DNA of 64,000 bases from Aquatica leii (lineage: Eukaryota > Arthropoda > Insecta > Coleoptera > Lampyridae), in the NCBI GenBank assembly GCA_035610365.1, contig CM069435.1, positions 83,609,389 through 83,673,388 on the forward strand, read 5' to 3'. This document shows positions 11,429 through 24,550 of the stretch, in pieces (position 1 is the stretch's first letter; each line of letters starts with the position of its first letter). Position numbers and translations under genes: made by a program. Under the pieces are notes generated by a model. That model had not been told where the DNA came from, made no database searches, and saw only the letters and a program-made list of their open reading frames with translations.

Positions 11429-14400
11429 ATCTTTTCTGTATTTAATGTAGACCTCCCCACCTCCGACTATTGTGAGTTGGCCGTGCAAGGTTCGTAAAAC
11501 CAAAAGCTTGTAACAAATAGCTATCATGAAACTGTGTATGTTAGATTATTTTACTCTTTGAAGCAATCATCTTTTATTTTTATGACATTTAAATATATTT
11601 ACTATAGGCGTGAGGGTGAATATCAATTTACAGCATTTTTTAAATCATTTTCATTATCAAGTATTTTTTATAAATTCCGAAACTCCTCTTTGTTTATGAG
11701 AAAACTTATTCCTGGTAAATTGAACAAACTACTAGTAATAGGTTCCTGTTTATTTAGCCTAAATTGCTCCATTAATTTTTTTTTAACTTCTTTACCTCTG
11801 AGAGATCAGTTACCAAAAATATGGTTTTGTTGCATTAAGGTTTAAAAGTTTATATCTGAAATTAAACAAAAAAATGTTTGCGCTATATAAAATATGCAAT
11901 GCAAAAAAACTATACACAAATATACGTTATTTCAAATATTTACTATTTTGATTCTTTTTTTATTTTATATTTTACACTAAAATTATTTATTGAAGACAGA
12001 TTTGAACAGTATTTAACTCGCAAAATTTTCGCTACCAATATGAGCATTGTAGCTTATTCATAAATCATTTTCAGTAAATAAATTAACGTACCATTACTTT
12101 TGTTGTTACATTTTGTTTGGTAATAGGCACAGCCTTTTTAGATAGCTATGTAATAGGGCATTATAAAATCTTATCTTCCTCTGAAAATTATTTGACAATA
12201 AAGTAAGTTACTAATCGTTGAAAGTTTCATAGCATAACTGCTAAATCATTATGCTATCTTTAACTCTTTTTAAGTAAATTACTATATTGTTAATCTTCAC
12301 TTTTATGTCTATTTTTAACTAATTTTAAAATACATTCGTACTTTCAACTAATTATAAAGGTTTTAAATTATAATCCTTAACAAAAAAATAAAATAAATAC
12401 CACAATAAATACACACACCCCCAGACAATGTTAATCAGACTAAGCAATGCCATTTTGATATCTGATGTCTAGTAATTAGAAACTAAAAACAGAAGCATAT
12501 TTTAGTAGAAATCAAGTTTCCACGAGCTACATTCGTATTATAATTTCATTTTAGATAATTCCTGTGTTGTCGTTATTAAACAATCTGAACTTTCATCACT
12601 CTTCCTATTGGAATATTATTCCAAGCATTAAAGATTTCCGCTGCGACGTGTGACGAAAGTCAACAGGGGAATTATCCAAAATCAAAAATTGTAATAGAAC
12701 GATATTGTACTAGTAGTAATAGTTAATATTTGTACGGTCAATACTAACCAACTGCAAACTTGGTTTTTTTAATTTTAGGAAGTGGCATTACCACTTCATC
12801 ACTTATTGAACCCTCGCGTTTTGGACACTGGTAACCTTAAAATTATATAAAATTTTTATATTTTGAACAAATAAAATATTAATTATTTACCAAATATAGC
12901 ATTCTGAAAGAATTTAACTTTGTTTATAAGCCAACACGTGTTAAAATGTTTGCACATTATAATTGCTGTATGCAATTTAGATTTTGAGAAAGGACCAACT
13001 GCATATAGATAAAGGTTACATCTGCACGCCAACTTTCTTATCCGGTACTGCACCAATCCATTTATCTATTTCGGTACCAAAAATATCTAAATGAAGTTTA
13101 AAATTCTGTTACTGTAGTTATACGTTAAATGAAGGTTAAATCCCATGGCATGCCAACACTAAATTTTAAAAATTTCCGTAGTGTATCTTAAAAACACTTA
13201 AAATTTTATCTTGTCAAACGCTAAGATAATATAATACTCCTACCGGGAAAGACTACAACATACTTTTTGGTACAACTCTGCCATTTATAAAGAAAACTTT
13301 GTAAACTCTTAAAACAAATGTTTTTAAACCGTCTTAAGTCAGACGTCTTTTAGATGCTTTACAGTAGATATTGTTAAGGCGTCTTTTTCACAGTCACAGA
13401 CGTTTAGACATAAAACAGGCATAAAACAGACGTCTTGAAGATGTTGTGTACTGTTTTAGAATGTTATTTTCTTTATAATATTATTTTAATAAATGATATT
13501 CTTACGATGAGTTTGTTTTGTTAATACGCTTAAAATACGTTAATTTAAATAAATATAAAGAATTTGTATAATTTATTGATATAACATAGAAAAAGCACCA
13601 TGTATAAAATTTAAAAAAATATTAGAATAAGAAACTCAATACGTTTTCTTAATGATTAAAAATTCTTTTTTAAACGATTCTAAGATGATTAAATTCTAAC
13701 ATTGAAAATTATTTACGTGTAATTTACCAGACTGTAGGACCGTTATTGTGCAGTTTTTGAAAAAAGCCTATTTGTGTGTTATGTTAAAATCTTTTTAGTA
13801 TAGTTTCCGTGCTGTATAAATTTTGTTCTTGAGTGTAAATATCATTTTACAAGTGAAAAATGACTGATTTTGACTTGAACCGTTTCTGATATTGAGGAAG
13901 ATAGCACGTAAACTAACGCTATGCCCAGTAAAATCTACATTTTGACCATCCTCGTTGTTAATATGTAAATTGATTTCGATTTGTATGTGCTAGCTGTAAA
14001 AGTTTCGTTGGGATAATAATTCTGTTCTATTTTACGACGCAATTTAATTTCTTTGTATTATCACAACGAGTTGGGTTACCTCCACGTGTCTGTCCCTTTG
14101 GAAATGGTTAAATGTTTGACAAGTATCTCTCTTTTGAGTCGATAAATTATAAATTAGCACCTGTACGGATGCAAGTATTAAACATAAATACAAGTTTTAA
14201 GATTTAATTTGGGGTCAAATTCGTGAGATATTTGTGAGATGACGATTAATTTCAAAGACTCAGTGGCACATTTGCAATGTTATCAGTGAAAATCATTTGG
14301 AAGCTGAACGCATTCTGTTTATAATATTATTAAATTATTTACTAGCAATATACTTGTGATATTACTATATATCTATTTTTATTACACTCTTAGCAATTTA

Positions 14401-15604
14401 AGGCATTGTTTGGATATGCCATTAGTTAATCGCATGTTTAGAAAAACGTAAATAACTTTTTTTTATTTCTATTAATCTGTGTTGTGTCAAACGTAAATAC
14501 AAACGACTTAGATATATATGTTGTCACGATTCATTTATGCAGATTTGCTTGTGTAACCACCTATTAAAATTATCACTGGCGCGCTTTGATTTAATTACGT
14601 AATCACTCGATTTGCATTGATTAAATTATTATTCTTCGTTGTTTTATCAAATTATATTCTTATACTTTAGTGTTAATAAATAACTCAAATATATAAGCGT
14701 ATGAGGTACTGATTAACTTAAGAATCTGCTAATACTAGAATTATTTGTTTTTCCTTACGAAAGATTAGTTTGTTATGAAATACTTTGTAATACTGATTGT
14801 TGATTTTATTTTGTCTTATGTTGCCATTGCAATAAATATATTTGTTGTTATACTTGTGTTGTTCGATTTGTTTACTTACTTGTTTGTCAGATGTAAACGG
14901 ACATCTAAAGTGTATATTTTTCCCGTTTTAACGCATTTTTAAATATATTTTAATCGGCACATTAAAAATCAAGTTGAACATTATTATTAATTATACACTT
15001 ACGACTCTCTCTCCGAAGCTCTGAGCTACTACTTACTGTAGGTTATGGTTGTTTTTACCGTAACACGTGTTTAAAAATCACATTTAGTGTTTACATTTTA
15101 GAAGAGATATTGAATTTTGTTGTTGACTCCAGCGATTGCAAACTCTTGCAGTCAAATTTGAAAATTAACAACAGCAATCGGTCGCCGTGATGATAACAAG
15201 ATGCTGAAGAAACCGAAAGTTCCAAACTCCAAAAAAAAGCAAAACCGGAGGTCACCAGAAAAGCGTCATCTTCGAGAAAATAAGCTGCTGTCACGCCAAA
15301 GAAAAAATAAATAGACGATTGACACCAACTAATGATGAATAGTGGAAGTGGAAAAAAACGTTTACAAAAAGTTTTTGTTTGACGTGATACGAGAAACAAA
15401 CAAATTTCTAAGAAAATTTCTTAACCACTCTATTAACTCATTTTTCTTCAAAGTTTTAGACTATATTTTATAATATATAGCCGCGCAGTAGACTTAACGA
15501 TACGTTCTGTATTTATAAATTACCTGGCAATTTTTTCAATCATTTTTGATCAACAAAATGTACTAGAAAATGGTTTTTTCAAACTTTTTGTAAAACATTT
15601 CTTT
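11429..15604. other. 4.2 kb with no recognised gene
   Basis: AT-rich sequence. Open frames of 60-103 codons near 11534-12063 and 15091-15399 have no family motif. The plus strand around 15195-15310 reads as a lysine/arginine-rich peptide (MLKKPKVPNSKKKQNRRSPE) of unknown meaning. A cluster of AGACGTCTT-type motifs lies at 13330-13445. Confidence 0.45.
13330..13445. repeat. AGACGTCTT motif cluster
   Basis: Copies of GACGTCTT and related forms (CAGACGTCTTTTAGATG, GGCGTCTTTTTCACAG, ACAGACGTTTAGACAT, ACAGACGTCTTGAAGATG) separated by 20-40 bases. Similar in style to the cluster at 9320-9445. Confidence 0.4.
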
Positions 15605-15960
15605 TGACTAACTTGTTTGATGTTCTCTCTGGCCTAACGAGCCAAAATATCCTTCTTAGTTCCAACTTAGCTTTTTTACGACTTATTTGATGCATTTTTC
15701 TCAATTCACAAACAGCATTATCACTGAAAGATTGGCAGCTATCAATGGGTTTCTATAAATCCTCTAACGTACGTGAATATGCTAAATCTTCTGTCGAATA
15801 TTCCACCGTTTGTTTTTCTTTGTTCTTTTGTGTAAAATTGTTGTAAGATCAGTGGATTCCCACTGTCTGATACGGTGTCTGTAGAAGGCGTAGGGAGTTA
15901 AGAAATGCTTGTTGAACTGTCGCAGTCGTCCTTAAAAGTTTATAAATGCATATAATATAT
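15605..15960 (-). pseudogene. Possible MADF/BESS-like accessory ORF of a PIF/Harbinger element
   Basis: Minus-strand reading across frames gives an acidic/serine stretch (DDCDSSTSIS, PTPSTDTVSDSGNP) followed by SFSDNAVCELRKMHQISRKK and AKLELRRIFW, which resembles a linker plus a BESS-type protein-interaction motif. PIF/Harbinger elements carry a second, often divergently transcribed Myb/MADF protein that escorts the nuclease to DNA. The divergent placement next to the nuclease at 16010 fits, but the similarity is weak and stops and frameshifts are present. Confidence 0.35.
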
Positions 15961-16009
15961 CTAAATTTGTGAATATATATTAACTTAATTTTAAGTTTTA
16001 ATATTAAGT

Positions 16010-16580
16010 ATAGGTGTTTTAGACGGGAAACATGTCGTCAAGAAGGCTCTACCAAGTAGTAGTAGCCATTTTTTTTAATTACAAAAATCAGCACAGTATC
16101 ATATTGATGGCACTTGTCGATGCAACGTACATGTTTATCTACACTGACGTAAAGTGCAATGTGCGAATTTCTGATGGTGGAGTCTTTGAAAACTGTTCAT
16201 TGTCATTTGCTTTGGAGAATAACAGTTTAAACATATCAGCACTTTGTTCACTGAAAGAAAAATCTAAAGCAACGCCATTTCTAGTCGCCGACGATGCGTT
16301 TCCATTAAAACCACATCTGAGAAAACTATACTCTTTCAAACAAGTCGCTACATGTGTATTTAACTATCGATTACCTAGAGCTAGAAGAATCCTTAAAAAT
16401 GCATTTGGTCTAATGATTCAACGGTTTCGTCTGTTGAGGCAATCTATTGAACTAACTAATTCGCGAAAATTACATCTGCGGCACCTTTAAGAGAATTAAA
16501 TAAAGTTGATGTAAAAAATGTTACTGAGAGAAGTTGGCGATCAGAAGAAGCCGCTTTGCATAGTTTGATATTTTCAATCT
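16010..16580 (+). pseudogene. PIF/Harbinger nuclease (HARBI1-like), C-terminal two thirds, inactive
   Basis: DDE_4-type nuclease that would cut and rejoin element ends. Motifs in order: DGKHVVKKALPSSSS with the first catalytic aspartate at 16022-16024; after a frameshift NYKNQHSIILMALVDATYMF; CNVRISDGGVFENCSLSFAL with the second aspartate at 16173; VADDAFPLKPHLRK; FNYRLPRARRILKNAFG. The last motif normally reads ENAFG: the catalytic glutamate is lysine here (AAA at 16395-16397), so the enzyme would be dead even without frameshifts. After a further shift the C-terminus continues ELNKVDVKNV, SWRSEEAALHSL. The N-terminal helix-turn-helix part is missing. No inverted repeats identified. Confidence 0.88.
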
Positions 16581-19500
16581 GTTGTTGGAATGGTTGAATG
16601 GCAGTACCGTCACATCTACGCTAGACGTCAACATAGTACCAATACAAAAATTGACTTACCTAATTAGATTCTGTTGGGTCGCCAGTCAATGAAAATCTTA
16701 TGTACTTCAAAGCATCAAAAAATTCTCAATTTAATGTGTAGTTATTATCAGTTCCTTGACAACTACGTTTGTTCGCAATTTTTTTCAAACATCGTGAAAA
16801 ACTGATTTCAGTTTCAATTTTTAACTTTTGTTTCTTGACCACTTTTTCATTTCGTATTGTTCACAACCATAAAGAATTCAAAACAAGTCACGTTTGTCAC
16901 TCGCGAGATCTTTGTTGCGCAACACGTTTCTTAGTTAATGTACACATGACATACTTGATTTCATAATGTTGTGCAACATTATTACAAAAATATCCAGTGG
17001 ACTCGCGCCTTTAGACGCGAATAAGAACGACACAAAAAACAAGTGAATGAAATAAGAGCAGTTAACAGCGGTACTTTTGATATTAGATGTAATCGGTAGG
17101 TCGACGTATAAGTAAAACTGAAATTGGAATTAATAAGTATGATACACGAATATAAGTAATAAGAAACAAATAGTCAATTATAATAATTACATACAATATG
17201 CTACGACAAGTGTCGGCAAAAACCGTTTTTTGGTGTTTGTACACTATTCTTTGAATTTCTTTGGCATAACAATTTGAGCGCAAAAGCAAATGAAACTGCA
17301 TATAACAATAGACCAGTTGGTACGTTGTGAAGTTACGTTTCAAGGAAGAAGGTTACGCTTACCCCGACCAAAAACGTGTAAGAAGAAGATGCACGTCAAT
17401 TTGCAAGCAAATCGTCGAGCACTAACATGAGGTTTTCAATGTCTTGTTTAAATATGAAATGGCAGAAATCACTTTCCGCGCTCAAAAAATTACTAGATAG
17501 AAAGTAGTGCCGCCAACTTAAAAATTTCTTCGAAATGCATAACACATATATAGGATGTTACAATAAGAAATTGAACGTTATAACTTTTATTAAAAACTAT
17601 TTTGACTTACGCGAGTGTAGGTACAATCAGCTCATGCAAAAGTAGTGTGATTTGGTTAATACAACAAAAGTTTTAAAACATTTCTATAACAACAAAAATC
17701 TTTTTTTTAATAAAATATTTACTTGATAGCAAAGCTTGTAGACCTTTTGTATTGTTAATAAAAACACGATTATAGAATATATTTGTACAATAACGCATAC
17801 TCTAAATCTTAAATACTAGTAACTTTACAAAAGTAAATAAAAACGTAAAAAACATGTTGTTGCTAAATTTATAATAATACATTGATGTACATTTATTGAG
17901 CTTTAAATCAACTTTTAAATTAATTGGAAAAGCAAATTTGTGTTTTAAACAAAAACAGAAAAGAGTAAAGTGCAAAAATATTGTATGATAATTCAAATAA
18001 AACCGTAACTCTTATATTCACTGTATTGACTTTGATAAATAATCTTGTGATTTCCATTCCGAATATAGAAACGCTTTGACAAATGATGTGTAAAATCAAA
18101 TTAATCCAGTTTAAACCTGGGAAATAAGCTAATTTTGCTGTTTTTTTAACAGAAAATGCGCTTTTGTGACAATTGGAAGCGCAAGAGATATTCAACTCAA
18201 AAACGTGTAATTTAAGCAAAACAGATAAAACGAAATAATTAAGTGCTTGGCTAGGAATAAAATTGTAGGAAATTAATTTGAGTTATAAACCATATTTTAA
18301 TGTTGTAGGAGGATTGCTATCTTAATAACGAAATCACGTACAAGTACTTGCTAACCAATAAAAGTAAACGATTAAAGCAGTTTTAACAGTTAAAATTAAC
18401 TAAGTTGGCTGTATAAATTAATTTTGTAACGGAGAATTATACGTGTATTTCGCTATCTTAGCATTACGGTCGACACCCTTCCAATTTAATTCAATAAGAT
18501 ACCACACGCTTTAGAGTATAAACCGCGCTCTATTACCATTCAACCAGGAAATATGGCTCTGGTCACGTATATTAAAACTTAGGACTTTTTCAAAGTAATT
18601 GGGCATAAAACTTGTAACTGAGTTATCGTTTAGTATTACAGTTTATGTATCATACTTAATAACAACTTTATGTTCTTGTACTTATTTTTGCTTAATGTTT
18701 GCTAAATGTGGATGTTTGTACCTTTGGTCTTTAACTTTATTTATCATTTAATTTGAAATGTGCGTGTGTACAACTTTTATTATTTACTCAACAGCTTCAT
18801 TAAATCAAATGTATTTTATAAGTTTCACACATATTTTCAGTTTTGGTCACTATTTAGCATACCTCAATTTAGTAAGGGCGGTTGGTAACCTTTCGTTAGA
18901 AGCCGTTACTGCTATTTATTACGAAAAATACTTTTTATACGGACGTATTCTTATAAATAGAAATTTTGTATTAAAGTAAAGTAAATATTATGAATGAATG
19001 AATCTGTGACTAAACGCCATCTCGTAGAACCGGATCTACGTACAAGTACGAGATAGTAAATACAACAACCGCGAATTTCAAAAAGTGTATTTGAATTATA
19101 CGCGACCTAATATTTCTAACTGTACTACAAAAGCGCAAAAATTTGTTTATATAATTGCAGAAAGTATACTTAGAAATACTATACTGCGTATATTTCAAAT
19201 ACATTTTTTACGGTTGTAATATTTACTATGTAACTAACAACCTCATAGTTTCCTAGATGTGAATTATAAATAAACTATTTCTAATTTTTATCAAATGTTT
19301 TTTGTGAATATGTAAGAAAGTGACATATGCCATGTAACAAAGAAGCTTGCATGTGCATTAATAACATGTCAAAAACTCTGACAGTATTAGTTATCTTATA
19401 GATTTTATAAAAGCAAATTTCAAAATGTTTTTGTGTTGTTTTTGTCACAATTATCAATATTTGTTTGTTAATGTTTTTATAATTGTTATAACAAATAAAA

Positions 19501-20726
19501 ACTCTAGAGCAGCAAAATAAAAAATCAAAATCTACGTAGAATTTTGTTTTTAAAGTTAATTGTTATAGTAAGAATGTGTGTGGTAGCAAACATATTTAAA
19601 ATTTTTTAAAATTTAGTTAAAATTGAAAAAAAGCTTTTAAAAATGTTATAAATTTAAACATTATAGTGTTACATATTTTGAAGTTGGTAGCATTTGTTTC
19701 TGGATATGCTACGTATAGTAACAAAAATTTACTTAATATTTTAAATTGATTGTCAAAAATGACAGATTTTGCTAGTAATAAACGTAGTACCAACATTAAA
19801 TTTTGCAATTAAAAAATTTTATTTTATAAAAAACAAGACAAAAAATAATGACATGTCAAAAGTCTCATACCTTAAGGCTGGGATTTTGCCTATGTATTTT
19901 ATATAGCACTGCCGCGTGCACGGGACACAAGAAATCTCAAAAAATATTAGCTGTAAAAACACAAAAATGTGTTTATATAAAAGAGGAATTTTGTCAGCAT
20001 CATGTAAGGTATTTTAAAATCTTAAAAAAATATTTTTTTGCATAAAAAAGGGCACAAAGTAACTAGTATTTTTCACTGATAATTTTTTACTTCATCTGTA
20101 AACTATACTTATATAAAAAGAGGAAATTATAAAATAACTTACGGAAAGAAGTAAATCTTTTTCTTTCACTTGAAGGTTTACCTTTTTAATTGCGTTAGGT
20201 AGTTTTCGAGAGGTTCTGTTCCTAGTGAAATATGTTAACGATTATCCTGCAATATCATTAAGGCCGAAAATTGAACATATAAAACGCAAACTATAGAGTT
20301 AAAAAGTAGCTACCAACACACAAAATTTTAATTTAGCAGCAATAATAAGTTTATCCATTACAACGCAGATGGTGCTGTAAACAGTCAATGACGCGCCTTG
20401 AATATTATATTTCAATAACTGATCTTTATTAGTAAAAATAAACTTTAATTCGTAAGTCGTATGATATCATACAAGATCTCGATTTATTTTGAGTCTACAT
20501 TTTTAACAAATTACAATACGCGCATTTAGTAAATACGTAACAATTGAGTTAGGCCAAGATCTTGGATGAAAACAAAGTTAAATCTTAACGTGATTTTGAA
20601 GAAATTGATTACAATTCATTTCGAGTTTGAATTTGAACAATTTTAAATTACGAATTGATATTTGTGTATACTAGTATAAAAGTATAACAAACCTATTTTT
20701 ATTTTTGTTAGAAATAAAAGAAAATA
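16581..20726. other. 4.1 kb with no recognised gene
   Basis: AT-rich tract with many short open frames, none with a recognisable domain, and no repeat that I could match elsewhere in the window. Confidence 0.45.
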
Positions 20727-20800
20727 CAGTGCACGCCGTTTATACAAAAAACATTGTTTATAGTAATCATAATTTTGATTGATATTATCAGTTTTACTTG
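20727..20800 (+). repeat. pogo-like element end (fragment)
   Basis: Begins CAGTGCACGCCGTTTATAC directly after TA, and continues ACATTGTTTATAGTAATC ATAATTTTG. The same end appears at 31796 (CAGTGCACGCCGCTTAATAG) and, in decayed form, at both ends of 25342-26362. TA target plus CAG start fits the pogo/Tigger group. No partner end was found nearby. Confidence 0.55.
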
Positions 20801-21658
20801 GTAAAATTCTTGATTCTCCTTTAACTCTATTGCAGTTTTCTTCTCAGGTTGTTTCTATACGTGAACAATAACCTATTTGGTATGAATTTTTTAGCAGCAT
20901 TTTTACAATCTGCTTTTTTAGAGTAAAAAATTTTATCATTATATTCTACACATAGTTGTTTTACATATTTAGCTTAATTTTTGCAGTGAATTAACTTGGA
21001 GAGGATGTTCGTTCCTAGAATAACTTAAATTAACTACGTATTATGTAATAACGTCATTTTGTATTTATTTTTAGTGGCTATAACTTGATTAATTTGATTA
21101 GAACGCCGTATATTTAAGTTTACCAAAAAATGTAAATACCTAAATTTTGTTTACATAACTTAGACTCTTTTTAAGTGTTTCAGGCATGAACATTTATGTT
21201 ATAATTTGACAAAATTCAAATTATTTAAAAAACTTTAACGTTATTCTCATAAACGTGATTAAAACACTTATTTTGATCGGAGAATTCAAAAATGTAATGT
21301 AATGTAATAATATACAGGAAGTTTTATTTAAAACATAACTTTAATGTTTTAGGGCTTTTGCGACACTGTATAAAATATCACAAAATATTAATGGATAATT
21401 AATGAATATTTACTGAACTTGTTTACTAAACATGAAACTTAAATTTCATCTTCAAATTTACTGGTAAGTTTTTGAATGTTCGAGCGTATTTAAATTACGA
21501 TTAATCAGTCTTTTCCAAAACATCGTAATTGAGAATTAATTTTATTGCGAAGCAAAGCTAAATACAGTACCTGATAATATATTTTTTATAATTTTAGTTA
21601 ACGCTAATTAATTTTCTGCTATTAATTAATTAAGAAACGTGTTGAGACAATAGTTATT
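20801..21658. other. Spacer, nothing recognised
   Basis: AT-rich sequence without recognisable features. Confidence 0.4.
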
Positions 21659-21773
21659 TGTATCACTAGTCCAGAAAGTGCTATTTTGCGAGTATGAGCA
21701 TATTTGTAGGCCGAGGCGAAGCAGAGGCCTACAAAAGGCGAATACTCGCAAAATACTTTTAGGACGTGTGATA
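21659..21773. repeat. Imperfect palindrome (hairpin) 1, ~115 bp
   Basis: The left arm holds GTATCAC...TATTTTGCGAGTAT...TTGTAGGCC. The right arm, read inward, holds GTATCACACGTCC...TATTTTGCGAGTATTCG...TTGTAGGCC. The tip is GAGGCGAAGCAGA. Arms are about 50 bases and mostly paired. It resembles in architecture, not in sequence, the hairpins at 30929-31060 and 35938-36067. It lies about 200 bp upstream of the Crypton start. Function unknown. Confidence 0.8.
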
Positions 21774-22599
21774 CACAACATATTTTGTGCCCAACTTTAA
21801 AAAAAATGTTTTAAAAATGATTTATTTTATTAACTAAATTTAAATGTTCTATGTTGATAACAACGAAATCTGTAATTTTGAATTTCAATTGTTTATGTAA
21901 ATATACTTAATTTTGTTACAATTTAATTAACTTGATTAAAAGTATTATTTATTTGTATCGTCTTAAAATGGATATTCCTCCACAGATTAAAGAAGCTGCA
22001 CAAAATGTGATAACAATTTGTTACCGACAAAATCTTTGGATCGGTACTGGAAACCACGATCTTGTTAACTCGTGTACTAAAAATTCAGTAAGTGACTACA
22101 ATAAGTGTGTTAGATTATATACAGGACACTGCATTTGCAGAAATAGTGGAACGGCATTAGTAAGTCAGAGAACTAATATCACGTAGTTGAAAAGGACAGT
22201 ACTGTTGCCGAATAATACATAGAAGACTCCTTGACACCTAAAATCGCAATAGACAATCAACTAACAAGACAATGTAATTCCATACCACAGTATTCCATAA
22301 GTTTTGCTAATGTCGATTGCATTCAACCAAATTGTAACGTTCAAAACTTACAATTCAACTTAAGTTTAAGTTTAAGTGATTTCTAATTTTGCGGTTGCCT
22401 TTATCGTTCTCTTTGTCAATAAGATTGAAATAAGTTTGCATTCGTTATTAGAAAAGTCGTTATAGGTAATTTGGAGTAGTATAATAGTTAACCAAGCTCA
22501 TAAAATAATAATTTTGACATAAATGACATATCACATAAACTATTGAAGGAAGGGGAATTACTGTACTGCCAACTTCTAGTTATAAAATTCTACTACATT

Positions 22600-22665
22600 T
22601 AACCTTGACTTTACCGGCCTAGTCCGGAAAAGTAATTTTCCCGGCCAATTATATTGCTTGTAAAA
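22600..22665. repeat. Short GC-rich inverted repeat
   Basis: ACCGGCCTAGTCCGGAAAAG followed by TAATTTTCCCGGCC: the GGCC..CCGGRAAA and TTTTCCCGGCC parts can pair. It lies inside the Crypton gap. Possibly a worn member of the palindrome class described in this window. Confidence 0.4.
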
Positions 22666-23442
22666 TACGTCAAAACGGACGGAGGCATAAAAACTAAGTT
22701 TCAATTTCAAATGTAGACGATAACAAAAGATGCACAACGTTTTCATTGACAAATAAAAAGTATCGTCTACATGTATTCTTATCAGTCTTACAACAATACC
22801 ATCTGTTGTTGTATAGCGGCGAGTTTATGTAAAAAAAAGTTTCATCATTTTACTGTAGCAATGGAGCCATTTTACTGTATTTGATTTCTGTTCTTGTCTT
22901 AAGGTACTTCTCACTTTACTAAATTCCGGCTCCTAACTTACTCTGGCGTAACGCTTGGTTTGAAGCTTTGCGCATATGTTATGTTACGTTTTTCTTTCGA
23001 CGCTAGTAACATAAATTACTATCTATATTACAACAAAATCGTACACCAACGCGCAATTTTTTAATAACCGATGTTCAAAAAAAAGTAAGTTAAGCAATAA
23101 CTAATGTTTTTTGACATAGTGAGGCCGAAAATTGTGACAGGGATTTAATATACAAAATAAATAAAATCGGTAGCAAAAAGGTTAATAAATTATTAATAAT
23201 ATTACAAATAATTCGATTGTATTAATTAGCAGTAACCCAGACAATTATAAACAGTTATTTGCATTACATGTGGCAGTAAGTGAATTTTTTTATTCAAGTT
23301 GAGAGTTTGTGCAATGAAGTAGAGCTGAAGTGCACAAACCCATCAAAAATAAAAAAAAGTTCTCCCTTTTTGGTTTCCTGTCATTACTGGAAAACACTTC
23401 TTTTTTCATACGGAAACTATTTCTTCTTAAGTCACTTCTATG

Positions 23443-23654
23443 GAGTTTAGAATCTGGCTTGGTTCACAAGTTACCTAACTTTGTAGTGGTTCTTTGATAG
23501 ATTTTCGTTTGCTTTTTCAAGTTTATCGTTTTCTTTCTTACCTTTTCAGAGTTTAGAATCTGGCTTGGTTCACAAGTTGATTAACTAACTTTTGAGAAGT
23601 TTTTAGTTGGATTTTGGTTGCTTGTTTAAGTTTTTCGATTTTTCTTACGTCATG
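23443..23654 (+). repeat. Two tandem ~106-bp repeats (Penelope-like terminal region?)
   Basis: Units start at 23443 and 23549 with the identical GAGTTTAGAATCTGGCTTGG TTCACAAGTT and run on with matching TTTGCTT...AAGTTT(A/T)TCG...TTTCTTAC. They end against the hammerhead-like motif at 23651-23684. Short direct repeats next to a hammerhead motif are usual for Penelope-like terminal repeats, which suggests such an element inserted in the Crypton gap. Confidence 0.6.
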
Positions 23655-23684
23655 ATAAAGCCCTTTACGAAAGTGGGCGAAACG
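23651..23684 (+). ncRNA. Hammerhead-ribozyme-like motif, degenerate (Penelope type)
   Basis: CATGATAAAGCCC, loop, GTGGGCGAAACGTTGG. The GCCC/GGGC pair would form stem II and GAAAC the second core strand. The first core strand, CUGAUGA in active ribozymes, reads CATGATA here, so catalysis is unlikely. Compare the better preserved copy at 33438-33467. Confidence 0.5.
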
Positions 23685-24550
23685 TTGGCAACTTCGGTTA
23701 GAAAAATGACACGGTCCAAACCCGGAAGACGTTCTTATCTTAGTATAGACTCCGGCCGTGGAAACATTCGCTATTACAGTAGTAATGCAGCTTGAGTGTC
23801 GTTACTGCCAGAAAAGTTAAAGGTTTAATATAAACAAACATATACATAGGTATTTTAAGGAATGGTGCAATTCAGAAAATGTTAAAAAAATTTATAAAAC
23901 TGTGCTTTTGGCATATTTTAACGACAGGGCATCGGATCTAAGCTCTCCAACTAGCTTCTGGAGTGAATATTCGATGTTGATATTAACGCTTTGTGCTAAT
24001 CAAAATCTCGACATTTCAAAATTTAAGCAGGTATACGTATCTATAAGAGATTTTAATGTTGCTAAATGTATTTCACCGTTTTATAAGTCATCTCATTTCT
24101 CAAGAGAAAAAATGATGAGTATACTTATTTAAAGGCTAACATTTTTACCAAGAAAAAGGTAACGAGGTTTCTGTGTGATACTCCGGACCACACACTTCTG
24201 TTGATGAAAGTTGCGATGGTTTTGGGGATTGCCGTTGCTTGCCAGACGAGGACGTTTAAATTAAAACTGAGGTAGGGATTGTTAAGATTCTGCAATCCAA
24301 GAACAAAATTCTCCGATCATTTGTAGTAACTGATTCAAAATTCTTGAAAAATACATGAAGTTGCGTCCCACTATTACTAAAAAAATAAGTTTTTTTTACG
24401 TTATGGTAATGGTGAATGTGTACGGCAAGTAGCAAACAAGCATACCGCTATACTGCTGAAAATAGCAAAATTTTTAAATCTGGATCACTGCAAAGACTAC
24501 ACGGGTCACAGCGTTAGGAGAACCTGCACTACTCTTTTGGTTAACGTCGA

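Noticed and set aside
11534-11845. 103-codon plus-strand frame
   Set aside because: Phenylalanine/serine/leucine-rich, AT-driven; no domain, splice context or homologous motif.
15091-15399. 102-codon minus-strand frame
   Set aside because: No domain; the plus strand is lysine-rich, so the minus frame is a composition artefact.
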